NCBI GenBank assembly: GCA_033439765.1
Contig: JAULSN010000003.1
Location: 1,612,001-1,676,000 of the forward strand
Length of the DNA stretch: 64,000 nt
Direction of reading: 5' to 3'
From: Lasiosphaeria ovina
Lineage: Eukaryota; Ascomycota; Sordariomycetes; Sordariales; Lasiosphaeriaceae
Shown here: positions 59,171 through 64,000 of the stretch, one piece after another
Layout of the letters: every line of letters begins with the position of its first letter
How positions within the stretch are numbered: the stretch's first letter is position 1
Translations under genes and position numbers: made by a program
The notes under the pieces: generated by a model
Told to the model about the DNA's origin: nothing
The model's input: the letters and a program-made list of their open reading frames with translations, nothing else
Database searches by the model: none

Positions 59171-62100
59171 GGTTGCGACGGGGGGGATGGCGACAGCCAG
59201 GACACCGGACACGGTCGTCGCGATCGTTGCGGTCGCCGACGTCGCGGTCGCCAAGTTGATATATCCCGACAACAACGGCCGATAACCTTGGCAGCAAGAA
59301 ATAACCCAATTCGCGTAAAGGGAGAAATCCCCAAGCATGCACGAGTTTGGAGATTACGCAGTCCTCAACCCCACAGGAGCAGGGCAGGCAACTACTCCGT
59401 ACCGTGGTCTTCCTAGTCCGACCCGGCCGTCGTTCCCACTTTTTCTCGAGGTTGAGCGCCGTTGAATCGGCGACACAAGGCCTTGCCGACGTGTAATGCA
59501 CCCGAGCGGCAGTATGAAATCAAGTTCGGCGGGGTGGGCACGGCCGGTTCTCCGTCTTTTCCTTTTAAAATGCGCCGCAGTCGATTCGGGTTGGGATGGC
59601 GACAAGTTAGTTAGGGCGAGCTAGAGGTCGAATTCATGCCCATGGCACTTTTGCAGGCCAACAACTAACGTTAGGGGAGACACAAGCGATAGATGGGGTC
59701 CTTAGGGACGACTCTCCGGGAAAGATCTCGTGGGCGCGGCGAACTAGGATGGGAGACTGCAGAAGCTTGGAGCGACGGTGACGCGAGGCACTGGGATTGG
59801 CGGGAACCCCAAGGTGGGATTGGTCTCCAGGGTGGGAGGAAAGGCTCTCGGCGCATTGCGACAGACAAATGGGTACATACGGGTCGAATGCTTGCACAGC
59901 ACACCCCCCTTCTTTTCTCCAAGTACCAATCCCCTTTCTTCCAGCCCGCTGCCCGCTAACTAGACTAGGAAATGGTTTTCCAAGGGGAAGTGTGGAGGTA
60001 GGAAGTCCGCTGCTGTTACCGCTGGTTCTGTTTCCAGAAGATACGAAGTACCTTTATGCCCGACATCTCACGTATTTCGGAATTAGTTGAGGTGGCCCCC
60101 TCTCTAATAGACAGACAGATATATCTTTCTGGCTACGGAAAATGCCGAATGCGTCTTTACTCATATGCAGTATAAACCTATCTGGGTGGTTTGAGGGTGG
60201 CTGAACGGTGGATGGCGTTCGTGCAGTGCAGGAACAGGATGGCGGGCAATATCAGGCGGGTGACGACGATCATCAATGGATTCCGTGTGCCGTGCTTTTG
60301 TGGCTTCAATCTGCTCCAAACCCTTCATTCCAGCATTCCAGCTCAGATGACCCCGAGGCGAACATACGGACGGCTCCTGTATGGGTATATAATATGGGCA
60401 TCTTTACCGTACTTATTATGTATAAGTAGTTTAGGGTTTGCACATACCATAATTGATACTGATCAGGTACCCAAGGTAGGAGCAGCAGAGGCGGCAGGTT
60501 TGATCGCGGGCTTCCCACAGAAGGTGACTGTGATGCATTGCGCAGGCATGCTCAATAGTGAGTTGACGCTTCCAGGGTTATTGCGGGGGTCATTTTGGGT
60601 GACTGTCGATCTTGATGCTGGTGGCGTCGTGGTGGTCTTTGCTGTGACCGACAAGGGTTCCTTGAACCAGCCTGCGTCCCCGGCATCTGCCTTTGTGCGA
60701 CTGATAAAGTTGACGCATCCGCCGCCGCCGTCACCGTCACCGTCCTCTTTGGGGTCAGAGGCGGCTGGCACGCAATAGGAGATTTTGCGGCTCGGACTCT
60801 TTAGTGGCTGGCTGCGGCCGGGAGCTGAACAAGCGTCCGCGGATAACCAGAGGTCGGAAACCTCTTGGAGCCAAATGTGGCAAGAGCGACGACGACGACT
60901 TATTAGCGTTCAAGGTTCTAGTTTGCGACCTTAGAGCCGTCACGGCAGAGTTAGACTCTGCTGCTTATTAGGGAAGGAGCGTAAACTGCCCGTCCTTACA
61001 AGTCGTTGCAGTGATTTTATGCAACCATTCCCCCGTGGCAATTGCCCTCGTCGGGTTGCTCTGCTGAAAAGGGGTAAGAGCGCTGCTCACGAACCTCGCC
61101 CGAGGCCTTATCCAATTAGGTGACCCATACGGAATATGGAGTAATAGGTTCAAGGCTGGACCGATGTTGTGAAGCCTGTCTAGGCGTGACGGGGCTTCTT
61201 CTTTCAGCCTCTGCTAGAAAAGACCTCGCAAGAGCTCCAACCAGACTAGTCTGGGTTCCCAAGCTTGAGGTGGTCGAGCCCATCGGTTCTTGAGCAAACC
61301 CTCGGCTTATAAGCCACTGCAGCTTCAGTAGCTAAGTTAGTCAAGCCTCGGTTCTAGAGTCCTTTCCGCCCCTTTATCTTTTCCCACTTCTTTCGCAGAA
61401 TCTCAAACATTGATCGATTTGCGAGACAGCTCAGCAAAATGGTAATAAACAAAGTGTACGCAGTAGTGCCGCTGGCCGTTTTGCCGAGAATCTGGTGCCC
61501 AGGATGCACCGGCTCCACTCAAGCTAACTGTCTCGCCCGTGCCGAGTTCGGCAACGATCGACACAGGGAGGTTTCTTTTCGCGGGGTGATCATTGGACCT
61601 GTCGAGGGAGGTTGGGATTCGGGCATTTCCACATACCGGAGTTCGACGTGCTGAGTACCAGGTATGTATGTACATTACGGAGTACCCTGCCGCTGCTGGA
61701 ATCCGAATTATTGGTGTCAAGAGGCAAGGGACGCCGAATCCGTAGTTGGCACCAAAGGTTGAGGCTCTCGCCAAAAGAGATCGGGGACGAGTATCCGTCG
61801 CTCACACGGCGTCCCGGTTAGACTCAGCTTATTTCTACCTTGTCAAGCCCAGCTCGTCAACGAAAATACCGGACGTATTAAGTTAATAAAGTTTTGTGTG
61901 TCACAATTGCTGCATACCGGCCTCCTCGCATCCTCCAGTTGACGCTGACAGTCTGTATATCGTTCCGATGAAACCTGGGTTTGACAACAGTTGATATAGT
62001 GTCAACGAAGAGTTTCGTGTCAGCCAGAAATCACTTGGTATTCTTATCCATAAATATAAATCTTGCCACACTGCCTACCTCAGGCCCTGCCCTCGTCCTA

Positions 62101-62603
62101 GCTTGTTGGAATGACAAGGTCATTCATAATAGTCACTATAGTAACCGTTGCGAAAGGTAGGGGTGGTGATGTGGTTGTATTCTGCTCTGTTCTATTCTCT
62201 AGGGTTACAGGGTGCTTGGTGTTTTTGGGGGAGTGGGCTGTCCACAGGGTGGATGGTCCGTGCACACTAAGGTCACGTGCTAGGGCAGGTGACCCGTGTG
62301 TCCGGGCCAGGCCCACTATTCTTCCTGACTGACCAATCAGGGCTATGCGGCCCGCCGAGCCGCCTCAGCCTCCGTAACTCTGATTGATCGGTTATTCCTA
62401 CATAGCTATCAACCTAGGTATTTTTACCTGCTGCCCACAAAAACGCCATGCTATGGTTGCCTCCTTTAATAAGATAATTACACAAGACCAACAATATACC
62501 CATATCTGTCCGAAGCTGCGTCGAATGCATTGCACCCAAACGTGCCTAGCCAATTCACGCTATTCGCCGTGCCTTGGCTTTGACTGACCTCACACCGCGT
62601 CTC
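59171..62603. other. 3.4-kb intergenic region
   Basis: It lies between the skn7 promoter and the pom152 3' end. No ATG gene model is convincing. A minus-strand frame near 60755-60943 reads like a mitochondrial presequence (RGFRPLVIRGRLFSSRPQ) but has no ATG in frame, and another minus frame at 60463-60771 follows in a different phase. The 61140-61400 part looks like degenerate repeat DNA. An AACCTAGGTA motif lies at 62411-62420. Confidence 0.4.
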
Positions 62604-64000
62604 TCAATGATATTTCAAGGTTTTCTGGGACCGATCGTTCCTCTCCTCTTGCTGCGTCGAGAAGGCGCAGAACTTGTCCTTGATCGCCACGACCTCGTAA
62701 GTGCCCTCCTGGCTCGCTCTTACGACTTTACTATGTTCGTGGCTCACGTCATGTCTAGTCTCCAGCACTTGACTCCTCAGGCCTTTACGCGCGTTTGAGC
62801 TGCGTGTGTACGTGAACTCAAAAGGCGGTGTCCCCCAGAACTCGAACAAGATCTCAACCTCGCCGCCCTCGTGGATATCGACTTGGACGTTTCTACCCTT
62901 GCTGATCTTGACGGCCGGCATTGGGTGTATGTTCTTGACAATATTTACAGGCGAACGGCACTCGCTGGCCCTGTCGGATACAGTGGCGATGGCGAACTCG
63001 CCAGGTGTCTCTGCAAGTCGCCGAAAGCTCGTAGTTGGCGATTTGGCTTTGCGTTCCGCACCGTCAAATGTATACCACACTTCGAATGGCGGTGTTCCGG
63101 ATAGCGTATAGGAGAGCCGCTCGCCGACGCAATAGTCGGTACGGGTTTCCATCGGGTATATTGTTGGTGCTTCGAAAAGCTGCACTTGGACAGATGGCGC
63201 CCCAATATCTGTCATCGAATGACAGCCGCTCCCGTCTCTCACGTCTCGGAGGCGAATGTGCTGGGTTCCAAGTTTCAGTAGGTGTCTTGGTATCTGAATC
63301 TCATACGAATGAGAGTTGAATGACGGTGTCCTGTAAATTTCGGGAATAGGCGCGCCTTGGTGCTTGATCTCAATATCCAGAGAGAACGGAGGAACGCCCG
63401 TCAGCTCAATAGGTATTTTATCCTCGTCTTGCCCTTCTGACTTGCAGTACTTGAACGTCTGGCCCGGCTTCACAAAGGACGCCGTGGGTTTCCTATTAAC
63501 GACTTGCTTCACTACAAGTGACTGCAAGTCCCGCCCGCTGTTGTAGAGATTATCCGCGAGTGAAGAAAACGTGTACGTGTACTGGCCGGCCTTGGCCGTG
63601 TCCCCAAGAATTGATGATTTTCCAGAAGTGGCGTCAAAGGCTTTCCGGGCCACTGAACTTGGGCCCTTGATGGGCTGGTGCCGAACTTGATATTCGACGT
63701 GATACGGGGCCGTCCCTATAACAATGTGAGCAAGTAATGACACGCACCCACAAAAGGAGGACGACTCAACCTACCTTTAAGAGAAACCTCGAATCCAGAT
63801 ATATCGCCTTCGCAGACACTAGCAACCACATAATCACTGCCTTCTTGGTGAACGGCAGGAGAAGAGATTACAGATAGCTCGGGCCGAGGAAACCAGTCGA
63901 CTTCAAAAGCACCTGCATTCGGGTCAACAATGCCGGGACACTGGTTGTCCCGAACATCGGTAATCGTAAACACGCCACGTGTTTGAACATCGAGGAAACC
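62604..64000 (-). CDS. pom152: nucleoporin Pom152, C-terminal part (5' end outside window)
   Basis: Membrane-ring nucleoporin whose lumenal part is a string of Ig-like repeats that encircle the pore in the perinuclear space. Visible CDS is complement of 62604-63715 and 63775-64000, running off the right edge; 445 C-terminal residues are seen. The intron (63716-63774) has GTAGGT..ATAG ends and rebuilds [16 protein letters not shown]. Several repeats share the Ig signature G-x-PPF followed by an aromatic-rich strand: [23 protein letters not shown] and [10 protein letters not shown]. Other shared motifs are DVRDNQCPG and [10 protein letters not shown] before the next repeat, and [13 protein letters not shown]. 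This is the known Pom152 pattern. The protein ends KTLKYH. The transmembrane N-terminus must lie to the right of the window. Confidence 0.9.

Noticed and set aside
60191..60778. 195-aa plus-strand frame
   Set aside because: The apparent start is not ATG and the sequence has no recognisable feature. The opposite strand looks at least as plausible.
61439..61654. 71-aa ATG frame with hydrophobic start (possible small secreted protein)
   Set aside because: The hydrophobic stretch contains Pro and is short, and no family resemblance or transcription signal is visible.

Overview
This window looks like nuclear DNA of a filamentous ascomycete, most likely a Sordariomycete. Genes are split by short introns (about 55-130 nt) with GT..AG ends and CTAAC-type branch points. 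The protein set is fungal: the ApsB/Mto1 microtubule organiser, a HAUS1-like augmin subunit, Skn7, a metacaspase with a Q/P/Y-rich prodomain, and a fused cytochrome b5/sphingolipid desaturase. I see no bacterial operons, CRISPR arrays or rRNA, and no convincing tRNA. Gene models were built by hand, by joining reading frames at splice sites until the protein matched its family.

Layout. 0.6-9.6 kb: srp14 (-), sgd1/nom1 (+), lpd1 (+), and a cyt-b5 Delta8-sphingolipid-type desaturase (+) with a polyQ linker. 9.6-15.9 kb: mostly noncoding, with microsatellites, a 71-bp tandem duplication and one tiny Gly-rich SMP-like gene. 15.9-25.6 kb is the densest block: vac14 (+, 9 exons), a HAUS1-like gene (-) and apsB/mto1 (+). 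26.8-28.9 kb: metacaspase (-). 28.9-39 kb: long intergenic DNA around one large unrecognised protein (-). 39-41.2 kb: a mucin-like single-pass membrane protein (+). 43.5-44.6 kb: a Whi5/Nrm1-type repressor (-). 47.6-50.2 kb: a YIL108W-type putative metallopeptidase (+). 51.4-53.8 kb: eIF2B-epsilon (-). 56.8-59.2 kb: skn7 (-). 62.6 kb to the right edge: the 3' part of pom152 (-).

How the genes relate. Most are unrelated housekeeping genes: protein targeting, ribosome biogenesis, mitochondrial 2-oxoacid dehydrogenases, sphingolipids, PI(3,5)P2, translation initiation, stress signalling and the nuclear pore. The one suggestive functional pair is the head-to-head HAUS1-like/apsB couple. Both families recruit gamma-tubulin complexes, and here they share a 764-bp intergenic region. 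Intergenic space is large (often 2-5 kb). It holds recurring TACCTACC/ACCTAGGT motifs and three decayed copies of a dispersed element that resembles LTR relics. I found no clear unknown multi-gene system. The best leads are the microtubule gene pair, the polyQ desaturase, the dispersed repeat family, unusual splicing (GC-AG intron, 17-nt microexon, 530-nt intron) and the unrecognised 636-aa protein.
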